Of a stretch of 64,000 nt of DNA, positions 23,814 to 35,560 are shown piece by piece; within the stretch, counting starts at the first letter, position 1, and the number at the start of each line of letters is the position of its first letter. The stretch is taken from positions 124,001 to 188,000 of the forward strand of contig JAODTK010000810.1 of NCBI GenBank assembly GCA_026419785.1. The letters run 5' to 3'. Under the pieces are notes generated by a model that was not told the DNA's origin, ran no database searches, and saw only the letters and a program-made list of their open reading frames with translations. A program made the translations under genes and the position numbers. This stretch comes from Sclerodactyla briareus. Taxonomy: Eukaryota; Echinodermata; Holothuroidea; Dendrochirotida; Sclerodactylidae.

Positions 23814-23903
23814 GAGTCCGAGTCCGAGTCCGAGTCCGAGTCCGAGTCCGAGTCCGAGTCCGAGTCCGAGTCCGAGTCCGAGTCCGAGTCCGAGTCCGAG
23901 TCC
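23814..23903 (+). repeat. (GAGTCC)15 hexanucleotide array
   Basis: Fifteen perfect GAGTCC units (90 bp), followed by broken units up to about 23,945. Translations read as alternating Ser-Pro, Glu-Ser or Arg-Thr and are not genes. Confidence 0.98.
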
Positions 23904-24045
23904 CAAGTCCCAATGCATGAGTCCGAGTCCGAATCCATGAGTCCATGTGTAAATTTGACTCAGTCAACTGTTAACTGCACTGTAATGTAAACTTCAGAGG
24001 AACATTCACCTAGTTCGAATCCGTGTTGTATCAGTCACTGGCAAA

Positions 24046-24165
24046 TCCAACATCAACACAGTAGCTCTCAACACCGACAACAACACCGACACCGGTTCGG
24101 AAATAGGAGTCAAACACCGTACCAGAAAGGTCCAACACCAACACCCGGACACCAACACTGTTAGA
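24046..24165 (+). repeat. CAACACCGACA-type minisatellite, degenerate
   Basis: Repeats of 'caacaccgac', 'aacaccgacacc' and 'ccaacaccaacac' with interruptions. It lies just after the GAGTCC array, so both may belong to one simple-sequence domain. Confidence 0.7.
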
Positions 24166-26043
24166 ATAAAACACTATTTTGCAGCACTTCTGAAGAACGT
24201 TCAAATGCTGAACACAGTGCTGAATTGCTATAACCTAATGTGGGTTTATTGCAAATGTGATTGCCTAAATAAACAGATGCATACCCATACAATTTAGCAC
24301 TTTCTGCAATTATCCAAAGTTGCCGAATCACTACACTAGGGACTAGGCTGACCCGGTACTGCCTTTATCTCTGAACCAGGCCCTTCCCGGTCAAAATCCA
24401 AGTCCTGCCGGTGTGTACCAAAGGACCTATTCATCTATGCCTATGAACCCGACAGTGCCTTTCTTCTTATGAAAAAGTTGTAAAGATGTAGAATGATATT
24501 CTAATTGTGATGCGTCAGCAATTTCCAAATTTACAATTGTGCCCCTTTCTAGTTTCAAGTTAATTAGCTTCATCTAGTCTCATTTTTCACGGTCAGACGC
24601 AATCACATTATTTTGTTACTGATATAATCATATGGGTTCTGCAGTATACGACTGAACTTCCATAATGACTGAGCATATTGTAGTCACATTACAAGTTAGG
24701 GTAACCCTGCCTGGCAGTTGTTCCGACTGTCGGGCAACAATTTAGGCCCGCTATACTATCTGAACACAAGCTACGGCGGAGGATCCTGCCCACATGTACC
24801 GTCAGTATAGGATACGGTGGGTTGGGGCCGCTCGCAAGGTCACCCCGTAGCTCATGGTATGGCAGGTACCTCCAGGTACGTTGGGGGGGGGTGAGGTCTT
24901 ACTGATCGCCCCTTGCGGCCCGGAGGTGCTGGGTGGATACGGCTTGGTGCCTACCAGGCATGTGCTCCTACTGCATGAGTGAGTGTGTGAATTAGTGGGG
25001 ACTGGGGAGTGGGTGATATACAGTAGCAGCAATGTAGGAACGTCTGCACCTGTTCACACAATTTGACACACCGGGTTCAAAAACACTTGTTTCTATGCAG
25101 GGAAATTACACATGCTGAGAGTTTTGTATTCACTAACAGTCCATAAATTGCACCATACAACACAGGCTCATTACCTTTCCTGTTATTCTGATACTAGCTC
25201 CATTCCCTGGTATCTTCCAACCCTCACTCATCTGAATGAACCCCTGGCTCTTACCTTGAAGTTACTCTGCTAACGCTACTGACCCACCCTAATCCTTAAC
25301 ACTAACCCTCACACAACATTTCACATGTTATATATATAATTGATTCGCACAAATGGTTCCAGTCTTTACTTAGGGGTGTTATGTTAATTTTTATAGACAA
25401 ATGTGTGTACCAGTTTTGCGAAATCTTAGCTCACAGATTAGGTGTAGCCTATTCATTTGGCCACACTCGAGTCTCCATGGGCAATGTACATAACTCATAT
25501 CTAGCCTACTCTGGGTCAAGAGAACAAACGATTACAGTTAACGCTTAGGCTGGTCACTAATCGACGTACTTATCGATCAGTTTGCTTGTTTAATATCGCG
25601 CAACAGGTACCACATCAGTACCGTAGAACAAGAGTTCTCGCCACAGGAGTTTCACTGCAGAAAACAGCTTTCTCCATCCAACATCTTACACTCTCGCCTA
25701 AAAAGTATGCTATGTGCAATTGATACCTGTTTCACCACTGACGAGTGGTGTTGAGGACTGGACAAATCGGTTGTGGAAGTCGTGCAAGACTTGAACCAGT
25801 GAGTGTGAATATTGTGGTAGTATGTATCTATATTTCGTACTCCTCTGCCTTGTGAAGCAACAACTATCAGTTCATTTCATGGGCGGCCGTCTGATGAATT
25901 ATGCCTGAGAGCCTGTATAACTCAATGACTGAATAGTCTGCAATAAAGAAATTTCACAATTCCTACAGTTCTATTTCCTTTGAATTTACAAAAATGAAGA
26001 AAAATATTGAAGGACTCATCCCTGACTCATGCTGAAAAAGCCC
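24166..26043. other. Segment between two GAGTCC arrays; no gene
   Basis: Contains 'ccaggtacgttgggggggg' at about 24,872 and otherwise ordinary sequence. The minus-strand frame at 24,802-25,032 is Ser/Pro/Thr-rich and unrecognised. No terminal repeats of an element were found beyond the shared GAGTCC arrays. Confidence 0.4.
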
Positions 26044-26180
26044 AAGTCCTGAGTCCGGACAGGTGAGTCGGATCCTTGAGTCGAAGTCCTTGAAGGTGAG
26101 TCCGAGTCCATTGCGCCTGAGTCAGGAGTCCGGAGTCATGAGTCTTTGAGTCCGGACTTGAGTCCGAGTCCGGACTTGAG
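26044..26180 (+). repeat. Degenerate GAGTCC / GAGTCCGGACTT array
   Basis: Same hexamer as at 23,814-23,903 but diverged, with GAGTCCGGACTTGAGTCC words and insertions; an older copy of the same simple-sequence domain in the same orientation. Confidence 0.85.
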
Positions 26181-27933
26181 TACTACAGCACTGATGGAAG
26201 TCGATGTACTCAGGTTTACTTCTTAGACGTCCAGTGACTTTTCTAATGCCAGTGTCATTTCAACAGGTACATATGTGATCATAATATGTACACTTGTGAT
26301 GGAAATAAACATAATAGGTACATTTGTAATGGAATAAACAGCCAGCCTTATTGATTGACCGCTTGTACGAAAACGACCCTTCTTAACAGTCTCCGGCTGC
26401 TCGAAGACCAATTAAACCTCATATTGTTATAGTCGTCTCTCTTAGTTTTAGGGTTAGTACATACCTCATCATTCCGACATGAGTGCCTGAGCATCACATA
26501 ACAAGAGGGACGTTTAAAAACTTCAGCCTGGCGACAATGGTTGGAATAATTTAGTCAGGTGAACATCGGGAGTGAGGACGCTCAAACAGATCCAGAAACT
26601 CGCCTCACTGTAAGCATTACGCAACTATGGTCACGTTCCATTAATCCCCATCAGGTAGCGTGAGCATTTTTCGATGAAGCCAGTCATCCTTTTACTCAGA
26701 TTGGTTGTAATGTGAACGTAAAGAGCATGATGAATCTTGCTTGGTTTGATCTTGTTGATATCCGGTTAGTAATTTTCATATCTTTAGGAGGTCAAGAAAC
26801 CCATGAACCGTGAGCCCTTTACGCGTCACTTGATTCCGGCTACTGTTTAGATGAAGCAGTCTCCGGGATTGAACGTTGAAGGTAAAATTCGTCACCGTGA
26901 CTCCATCTTGTGCCTCGATTGAGCAATGTAGAACTTCGTATACGCGACCAAATAGCTATTTAAGATCTGTTTGACCTCGAGAGAAGTGTATTGGCTGTTG
27001 CAGTGGCCGTAATTATGGTGGATGGGGGTGTCACACCCCCTGAGATATTGAATCGTCGGTCCCGAGCGGCCAAAAACAACCGATTTTTTAAGGAACTTGA
27101 ACCAGAACTCCCCAAAGACGGATGTCCCTAAGAAAGACATAAAAACTGTAACGAATGGACTGTTGTAAGGAAGCCACCGGAGAAGAATGGTCCACCCCCC
27201 CCCCCCCCTCTCCGTCGTGAACGTCACCGCGGTCGCCGACAAGAAAACAGAAAAACTTGGGAAATTTACAAAATACTTCCACTCAAAAAAGTCGGTCTCA
27301 GACAGAACATCTAGTCGTCCCAAAAGTTTTCACCCCCCTTGAAAATTTTGGTTTACGCCCCTGGCTGTGGATAACCCAAAATACACTCTCTCCTCTAATT
27401 CCGGCACCCAGATTATCTTTGCCAGTATCTGCCGTAGTCTCGGTTGCACATTTCTTCCCTGGTCCTCCCAGTATGAAGGAGACCACAGCAACGCATAGAT
27501 GATGCTGCAGTAACCATTAACGATAGGCGAGGAACGAATTTTATTCCGATTAGGGAAGAATATATCAAGAAGGCAAGCTATATATTCGGGTAATATCATC
27601 AAACAATTCATTCAAAAAAAAGAATTTATCCCAAGACTTTCACTGTTGAAGATATTGTTAACCAAGTGCCTTTTGATTCCTTGCTACTCATGTTACTTGG
27701 TCATCATACCTGAGCTCAATTGTGGTGTAACCTATAATCGTTCGCTACGACCGTTTTCTTCCTCAACAATTCCAACCTGCCGTTTACATTTTAATATCAA
27801 TTTGGAAAAAAAAAATCACACTCTTCCGTGGCGTTTTCTGGACTCTACTTGCTCAATCGAGTAACTTTCAGTGAACAGATTAGTATAATGTGGACGTCTG
27901 AAATCCCGAAATAAAATAGATAAATTTGATCAA
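26181..27933. other. No gene; palindromes and a poly-C tract
   Basis: A near-perfect palindrome around 'gggggtgtcacaccccc' lies at about 27,024-27,040, and a C14 run at 27,195-27,208. 'cacccccc ttgaaaattttgg' near 27,330 resembles element ends rich in C-runs. The minus-strand frame at 26,892-27,323 covers these low-complexity parts and is not credible. Confidence 0.4.
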
Positions 27934-28042
27934 TGTGAGTATGATACATGGCAGATAACCCACTGGTTAGTCTACACTGCGCTGTGAGTATGATACATGG
28001 CAGATAACACACGGTTGGAGTCTACACGTGCACTGTGAGCAT
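27934..28042 (+). repeat. 50-bp satellite, left outlier block (about 2 units)
   Basis: Begins 'tgtgagtatgatacatgg' and carries 'cagataac', 'ggttagtctacac' and 'gtgc', matching the main array at 29,029-30,475. It is separated from that array by about 1 kb of unrelated sequence. Confidence 0.9.
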
Positions 28043-29028
28043 GGGCCGCCAACAGTGGGACGGGGATATCATATCGTTTGTCCCCCCCCACTTTTCCGGA
28101 CCGTAAAAAAAAATAATAGGCCATGCCGATTTTGTACATCCAACTCTAACTGATTCAATTTTTTTTCAAAATCAAACAATAATCGCGTTGAATTTGTCTT
28201 AATCCACTAATTCCAGGGGTGCGGACCCCAGGTAAGGATTCCTGGACCCGACTAGGCCGAAGTCGAATGATTACCCATGTTCATACCGAATTCTCGATTT
28301 TAAATTGAATAGCCAAAATGCATAATTTTTCAAGTGTTTCGCGCACAATGGCGTTTTTTCTTCCAGGCGTTTTTGTAGCCTAAATATGCGATGTACTGCT
28401 TCGAATCATTTTGTTTTCACTCGATTAATTTCAGAAGCTTTGGGAGGTCAACTGCCCCCCCCCCAATTTTTCTGAGATGAAAAAGTGGGGCCGAATTTGT
28501 GGGAATTTTAGGAAAGGTAACAGGCAAAGTGAAAAAAATGCCTGAATTTTTTTTTTGCAGACTTTTTCGATTAATTGCGCCGGAGAATACAAATGCAAAA
28601 AAACAAATTCGCGCGCGCCATTAGTTTTCCAATTACTGACTGTAATTCTGGTAGACAAAATTTTCTGCCTCAAGTTGGGTGGTCCCGTACGCTATTGCTT
28701 TCCCCCTTCCGATCCCACCAGAGCCCGATCGGTAGACCCCTGGATCCACGCAAAAAAGCCAGAGCAAAAGGTAATGAAAAAAATACATGTGTGATATTCA
28801 GTAATCATCTTAATCATACACAAGACCCTTTTTTGTACCTGTCTTTTACTCAATCACCCATGTGATGTGCTATTGAGAGGCCTGCAATCCGTTTCCGTCG
28901 ATATGGATGTATAAAAATCTGAAAATTTCTTTATACTCTATCGCGCCAACCGATGGTGGCGCTCCGCTAGATGGTAATTTGCATCGATGTTTCCACCCTC
29001 CACTTTTCAAACAGTACGACTCCTCTGG
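28043..29028. mobile_element. Insert of about 1 kb splitting the satellite; inverted C/G-run arms
   Basis: The satellite stops at 28,042 and resumes at 29,029, with 'tgtgag' at both junctions. Inside, 'ccccacttttcc' (about 28,087) and 'gaaaaagtgggg' (about 28,478) are inverted partners about 400 bp apart, as in MITE-like elements, so the insert may be a nest of more than one event. Several poly-A and poly-T runs are present. The open readings (28,431-28,673 minus; 28,555-28,865 plus) are unrecognised. Origin as a mobile element is inferred from the interruption. Confidence 0.45.
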
Positions 29029-30475
29029 CTGTGAGTTGAATACATGGCAGATAACACATGGTTAGTCTACACGTGAGGTAGAACATGTCAGATAACACAC
29101 TGGGTAGGCTACACAGTAGTATGATAATGACATAATATTGGTTGGTCCACAATGTCAATAGATACAGGCAGAAACCTGGTTAGTCTACACGTGCGCTGGG
29201 AGTATGATACATGGCAGATAACACAATGGTGAGTATACAAGTGCGATCTGTGGATGATAACAGGCAGATACCCAACACGGTTAGTCTACACTGTGAGTAT
29301 GATAAATGGCAGATAACACACTGGTCAGTTCACGGGCTCGTGAGTATTGATACATGGCAGAAAACACACTGGTAGTCGAACTGGAGTATTGATAAATTGA
29401 AGATAAACATGGGGGTCAGTTACCACTATGAGTATGATAACATGACAGCTAACACACTGGTTAGTCTACAATGTGAGTATGATAAATGGCAGTAAAAACT
29501 GGAGTCCACGTGTGCTGTGAGTATGATACATGGAGATAACACAAGGTGGTCTACACGTGCGCTGTGAGTATGATACATGGCAGATAATACCTGGTTAGTC
29601 TACACGTGTGCTGTGAGTATGATACATGGTAGATAACACACTGGTGAGTCGACACGTGCGCTGTGGGATGATACCTGGCAAGATAAGACACTGGTGATCT
29701 GCAACGTGCGCTGTGACGATGATCCCTGGCAGCGAACACACTGGTTAGTCTGCACGTGCGCGTGAAGAATGATATATGGCAGATAACACACTGGTTAGTC
29801 TACACGTGCGCTGTGAGTATGATGCATGGCAGATACACACTGGTAGTCCTAACACTGTGAATGATACATTGGCAGATAACACACTGGTTAGTCTACACGT
29901 GCGCTGGAGTGTGATCCCTGGCAGATAAACACTTGTTAGTCGACAGTGAGCTGTGAGTATGAACCTGCAGGTACACACTGGTGAGTCTACACTTGCGCTG
30001 TGAGTATATACTTGGCAGATACCACTGGTGGTCTCTACACTGTGAGATGATACATGTCAATAACACAACTGGTTATTCCCTACATTGTGCGTATGATACA
30101 TGGCAGATACACCGGGTTAGTCTACACGTGCCGCTGTGAGGTGTACATGCATATAACACCTGGTTATTCTACACGTGGCGCTGTGTGGTGATATGCATAC
30201 ACTGGCAGATACACACTGGTTAGTCTACACGTGCGCTGTGAGTATGATACCTGGCAGATAACACACTGATTAGTCTACACGGGCATGTGAGTATGATACA
30301 TGGCAGATAACACACTGGGGGTCAGTCTACACTGTGAGTATGATACATGGCTGATAACACACTGGTGGTCGTCTAACGTGAGTATGAATACATGCAGAAT
30401 AAAACACTGGTTAGGCCTACACTGTGAGTATACACAGGCAGATAACACCTGTTAGTCTTACTGTGAGTAGGAATA
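29029..30475 (+). repeat. 50-bp satellite, main array (about 30 units)
   Basis: Consensus unit about 50 bp: 'ctgtgagtatgatacatggc' + 'agataacacactggttagtc' + 'tacacgtgcg'. Some units lack the last six or so bases (44-mer form ending 'ctaca'). Neighbouring units differ mainly by single-base deletions and insertions, not substitutions. Short minus-strand frames here (Cys/Leu/Thr/Arg-rich) arise from the repeat. Confidence 0.97.
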
Positions 30476-33279
30476 CGTCCCAAAATATTTTTCCAGAATT
30501 ATGACTAAAGAAGTAGGCTAGTATTCATCAGCACATGGTCCTAGAACGTCGTGGTTGTATTCCTGAAGTAACACGGAGCAATTACCGCAGAGGCTTTAAG
30601 AGGACTATCGAGCACAAAAAATATATAACATGCTCTATTCGAAAGTGTTTCGTTTTCTCGTGTGGATTTTTTTGGTTCATTCCATGAATAAATCCATCCA
30701 TTTAGGACTGATATGAATTCTCGATCTAGCACATTCTACAGGACATCCGCATCCTCACTTCCATACACTTTCCGCTATATCGAGGCTTCCTGTTTGATGT
30801 GTTATTGTTTCTAACCTATTGGTAGTCTCAATAGAGCATGATTCTGCATGCATGTCCCTGGGGCACTGTTAAACAACATTTCTGCCGTGCTTCGGTTGCC
30901 TACAGGCGATTGTTTGCGTTATTTCCTAACAGGTTGAAACCTGTAATTTCACCATGGAAGATGAACTTTTGTTATTTTATTTTGGTTATTTGAACCTGGG
31001 AATGCACGGCTTGAGGAATTTGACTGCTGCTGTTTACCCCCAGGCCGCTCAGAGCATTGTTACGGATTCGCACATTGCTGTTATAACACGTATTCTCTTC
31101 ACCACAAGAGAATAACACACATCCGCATCGAGTTTTACAGGACTTACCTTACTGGTGGTTGGGAATCTTTCTACTTTGTATCAGGTTTCTTGCACCCATG
31201 CACAGCAGTGAGAGTCTTCCCAGAAGAGCAACGAAGTTGTTTATCCTCTTTCCCTGTAGTGATGACAGTAACTTATCGTAAGCTCATCTGAACCCGTTCT
31301 TTGGCTTGTAACCCAGTCATTCTCACAAGTGGAAAGAGATAGAAAACGCATGCGTGGGCTAACCGGCGAAGAATGGTTTGAAGATACACATCAGGTGATT
31401 AGATACCTAAACAAATGTGTAAAATGTGATCTTGAAGCCTTGTGTAGAATATCTATGGTGTTGGTTCGATCATTCTTAACCTAGTGGTGAATTGGAATGA
31501 ACCATTCTAAATCGAGGATGGTTATAATTTCACCACAAATTTGATATTCTAGGAGGGAACAAGACACCAAATGACCAAGATACAGCCTGATTTTCTCGCT
31601 TGAATTACCCCTATACGAAACGTGCAAAAATGGTGAGTTGTAAAAACTGTGTTTTAATGACGAAAACTATCCAAAATCCCTAATTCTCTATCAAATAGAA
31701 GATGCCATGGCATCAAAAAGTCACATACGTACAGTGTGCAATTTCGTTTTGCCGCCGTCATTGCTGTTGCCGTCACAGGATAAGTGTGAACGCCGCTCAA
31801 GTCTGACCTAGCGGCTGCCATGGCCTTTTCCTAGATGTGGGGCAATAAATTGTTTGTCATACTCCAATGCTCATGCGGAACAGAAAGCACAATGTGACCA
31901 GTGATTAAACATTTTTGCACTCTGATTTTAGGTCTGATGCGGGAACGACGATTGAAGCTCATAACAATTAGTGAAGAGAACATCTCAATGTAAAAGAGTT
32001 GAACAAAATATTAGTAGATTGATAAATTATTTGACTGATTCATTTGCATTGATTGATTGTTTAATTAGATTAGATAGCCTACACTAGAACATGGGTCTTG
32101 TACAATGTCACCAGGTATTCCTAGGTGAGAGACGAAAGTGAAATTTCCAAAGCAACAAAGTCTTAGTCCAGTTTACCATTTATTTGGTGCACTAGCTGGG
32201 TACTTGTTTCGATAAAACGGTATGAACACTTAACACAGTTCCAGGTCATGTATAAAAAGGTTCTATGTGTTTACTATGCTCTTCCGAGCCGGCTTAGATA
32301 AGTGTCTGATACATGTATAAGACAATGTCACTTGTTGCAATTGCAATACAAAACGTAACAGAATGTGAAGATTTACTCCTACTTCGGGTCAACTATGGTC
32401 TCTCGCTCTCTAGAGCAACAGAGGAAGAGATGGTTATAACATTTTCCTGCTGTGGATCGGCATGAAACCTCACGAGAATAGACTAACAAAAACTAAGATC
32501 ACTCTCCAACTCACCTGCACTGCTTGGTACAGTGACTATCCCGATCATCACACTCCAGCTAAAACAAAGTATGTCATGAGAGGTACAAGGTTTCCGTATC
32601 TGCATGTAGTGGAGGAAGAGTGTACCGTGTAACGTGATGCCCAGTTCAGTTGGATAGTTTCTTCGTTACAATTGTTCAAGAGGAATGACTTATTCACTCT
32701 ACTGGAACGAGCAGCCTACGCTACAAGTAACGAAACCGAATTGGGGTGAAGTTCCTTCACCCAAACGGGTCACTTTTCAATTAACTTTCGGGTGCCGTAA
32801 TATCATGACCATATTCACAAAGTAACCCAGGTACTAACCCTCCTTTTTGTAATAAACCTGTGTAAAGCAAATGACTAGAAGCACAGACTCATCTATTGAC
32901 TGCCTCTATTATTCTTCTAATGACTTACATGCGGTAGGGAATCTATTGGGAGATGCGCATAAGCCACGTGGATTGCGTGCATCACCCGTACCTCCAAACA
33001 TGTAGGTAACAGTCTCTCGATCGAAATATATAGGCCAATAGCTATGCAAGAATTCGATCCCCAGAGGCCCCGAAAAGAACAATTAGAAGTCTCTTGATTG
33101 TGAGTATCATAGAATGCATTTGGGTAGGTGTGATGCTGATCCCACCGATTGCGTTTACTCAATATTTTGCATATCTGCTGATTTTCGTTTGCTTATTGTT
33201 GATCAAACCCATGGTAACTAATTTTACAACAAGAGTAATCATATTATTTGAAATTATGAAGGATGACCATTGAGCTCCG
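30476..33279. other. No feature recognised (2.8 kb)
   Basis: Between about 30,733 and 32,917 there is no open reading longer than about 60 codons. No RNA gene, terminal repeat or simple repeat of note was seen. The minus-strand frame at 32,917-33,162 is unrecognised. Confidence 0.4.
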
Positions 33280-33969
33280 TTAGAGGAATATCTCAGTCAG
33301 GAAGTGAGTATAGAGTATACCAATGAGCAGAAATCTAATACAATGTAACTATTTCAACCATTATTTCACATTGACTGCGATAGTGAGTGGAGCATGGTAG
33401 TTAACTCCCATGAAGCGCATGGAAATGTCAATTGGAAATTCACAGTGATTGTAAATTTGGGTGTATAGTCATTCCTGAGCAAGGAGTGATCATCCCGGTT
33501 TGGAATAACACTAGTTACGCTCTATGGCATGATAGGTGATGGCGTACATCAGTGAGTATTACAAACGTGAAGATGTCAATTTGTAATCCACCCTGGCCGT
33601 GAAGGTGAGTTTAGAGTATGACGGTGACTATTCAAGCTTGGCTATGTCAATTAGGGGTTCGCACTGTCTATGAGGTTTTGAGTGGGTGTAACGCATAGTA
33701 GTCATATACACAATGGACTAGTAGTCTAATAGTCAATATACAGAAATGTGTATATCCAACTGATATGAAGGTAAGTATATTCCACTGATTGCGAAGGTGA
33801 GTGTAGATCGATCACGGTAGTGACTTTCAGTTAATAATTCACAAGGATTGTGAACGTGAGTGCTGCGTAGACAGGTCTCTATACAAGTGTGGCTAACAAC
33901 TGGGAATTTGCACTGTTGCGAAGTGAGTGTAGAGCATGTTAGTGAGCTCTCATACACTCACTGCTTAGT
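33280..33969 (+). repeat. Degenerate minisatellite, left part
   Basis: The theme 'cactgattgcgaaggtgagt' followed by 'gtagagcatg' and 'agtgact' recurs at irregular spacing of roughly 75-95 bp. The segment 33,477-33,541 ('gcaaggagtgatcatcc..') matches 35,453-35,512 on the other side of the LINE insertion, so both sides are parts of one old array. Confidence 0.6.
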
Positions 33970-35268
33970 TTTAGTTTAGTGAGGAAGGGTGTCAGGGAGG
34001 ACATAGTCTTCATGAACGACTCTGAACCACAACCCCCAAAAAGTCAAACGAGCCCAGAAAGCGACCTATTCGCCATAATTTCTGAAGAATAATCAAGGGC
34101 CTTCTTGAAGGCATTCACACTACTAGACATTACCAAATTTCCGAAAGGCTATTCACCGTGAGACTCTCTGTGGAAAGAAGTGTTTTCGAAGATCCAATCT
34201 ACAGCGAGTACCTCGAAGCGTGAGTGGTGCCACGAGTAGTAGTCACATTGGAAAAACTCAAAGAAGTCATCGATGCCAAACCATCAAGTCTATGGACAAT
34301 TTTGAAGACCTGGATCAAATCACCCCGAAACCGCCCTCAGTTCTTGAAGTTAGCTCAAGACGCCTGACTCTTTTCGTACGGAAATCTCTCAGGTTACTAA
34401 TAAATTTAGTAGCCAACCCTCCTAGGAAATTTCTCATTATCAAACTGCTATCTTTCACGAAGAAGGGGTTCCAAACTTGGACTGAAATACTGACGGAGGT
34501 CTCAATAGTTGTTGAGAGTCTGGGAACTATATCCTCATCCAAGAAAGTGCAATGCCGCTGTATCAGACCAAGAATCCAATTGCCTTCCCTTACAGCTTCA
34601 GCACACTGCTTAAAGGTTTCAACGAAGCCTCGACGCACAACCCAATAATCTTTTTCCGAGTTCACCACCTGAATATCCTGACCAGTTGAACTGAATGAGG
34701 CATTACTATTTTGGAAACCAAATGGCATTCTTTACAATTGCCAGCGTTAGAAAACATCTTCCAATCAGAAGACCACTTGGGAATCAAGTCAAGATCATTC
34801 TGAACAATTTAAACATCGTCGCCCGACGAAACCTCTCGGTACAACTTTGTGTCGTCTGCAAACTTTCGCACTCTGGATTGCCCTGATTATCAAGATCGTT
34901 ATGTAAGTCAGAAACAGTAGGGGTCCAAGAACCGATCCCTGTGGAACGCCATTAGTGACCTTCTGCCAGTATTACACAACAATTAAATAACAACCCTTGT
35001 TCCCTGTCATGAAGCCACCCTCGAATCCACCCTTAGACATTCCCGGCAATCCAAAAACTCTCCGTTTGATCAACATACGTTTATGGGGAACTCTATCAAT
35101 GGCTTTCTGAAAGAAACTCCAAAAAGATAATATCAACAGCATTGCCTCGGTCAACAGCATTAGTAACATCTTCCATGAATTCTAAAAGATTAGACAAACA
35201 CGAACGCCCTTTTCTGAAACCATGCTGGGAGTTGAATTAAATGGGCATCAACCAATCTGGTCACTGTG
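33970..35268 (-). mobile_element. 5'-truncated CR1-like LINE, defective
   Basis: Minus-strand reading from 35,260 downward gives, in order, HGFRKGRSC and LSNLLEFMEDVTNAVDRGNA (35,150-35,230), a KAIDRVPHKR-type palm block (35,070-35,110), NGVPQGSVLGPLLF (34,910-34,955) and the catalytic block KFADDTKL (34,841-34,867). The thumb region follows (KQCAEAVREGNWILGLIQR and LRDFRTKRVRRLELTSR; 34,330-34,630), then a C-terminal block with S-V-N-A-F-K-K-A-L-D (about 34,085-34,165). This order and wording are typical of CR1-type elements. The endonuclease and first palm blocks are missing (5' truncation), and several frameshifts and stops occur. It interrupts a minisatellite present on both sides. The plus-strand reading at 34,220-34,648 is its complement. 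Confidence 0.9.
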
Positions 35269-35560
35269 TGGGGGATGTAAGTGATTGCAAAGATGAGTGT
35301 ACGCCCTGGTCAAATTTTTGACCAGAGTTCGATTCAGAATCATTTTTCAGTTCTAAATGAACATGAACCAGTAAAAATGTTACTAGATTGTTTGGTGCCC
35401 GTTTGATTCGATTTTGGTCAATTTGACCAAGGCGTTTGTAGAGTGCGGGTTAAAGCAAGGAGTTATCATCCTAGTTAGGTCTCACACTAGCTACGGACCC
35501 TGGAGCGAGGTGAACAATTACACGATAGTGAACTTTTTCTGATAGTCCAGTTATTTATAG
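35269..35560 (+). repeat. Degenerate minisatellite, right part
   Basis: Resumes after the LINE with 'gtgattgcaaagatgagtgt', then, after a 133-bp insert, 'gtagagtgcgggttaaagca' and 'ggagttatcatccta', matching the left part (33,477-33,541). Confidence 0.6.
35302..35434. mobile_element. 133-bp TIR element (MITE-like) in the minisatellite
   Basis: Left end 'cgccctggtcaaattt' and right end 'aatttgaccaaggcg' are near-perfect reverse complements. The flanks 'gagtgta' and 'gtagagtg' join to restore the host repeat word 'gagtgtagag', with 'gta' possibly the target duplication (plus an extra 'ttt' on the right). Each end also contains an inner palindrome ('ggtcaaatttttgacc'). No coding capacity. Confidence 0.65.

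Noticed and set aside
23758..23990. Ser-Pro, Glu-Ser and Arg-Thr repeat proteins
   Set aside because: All frames of a perfect GAGTCC hexamer array stay open; no flanking coding sequence.
29029..30475. CRISPR-like regular repeat array
   Set aside because: The whole 50-bp unit is repeated with no unique spacers, and the context is metazoan; it is a satellite.
34220..34648. 142-codon plus-strand reading
   Set aside because: Complement of the CR1-like RT C-terminal region, which has clear motifs on the minus strand.
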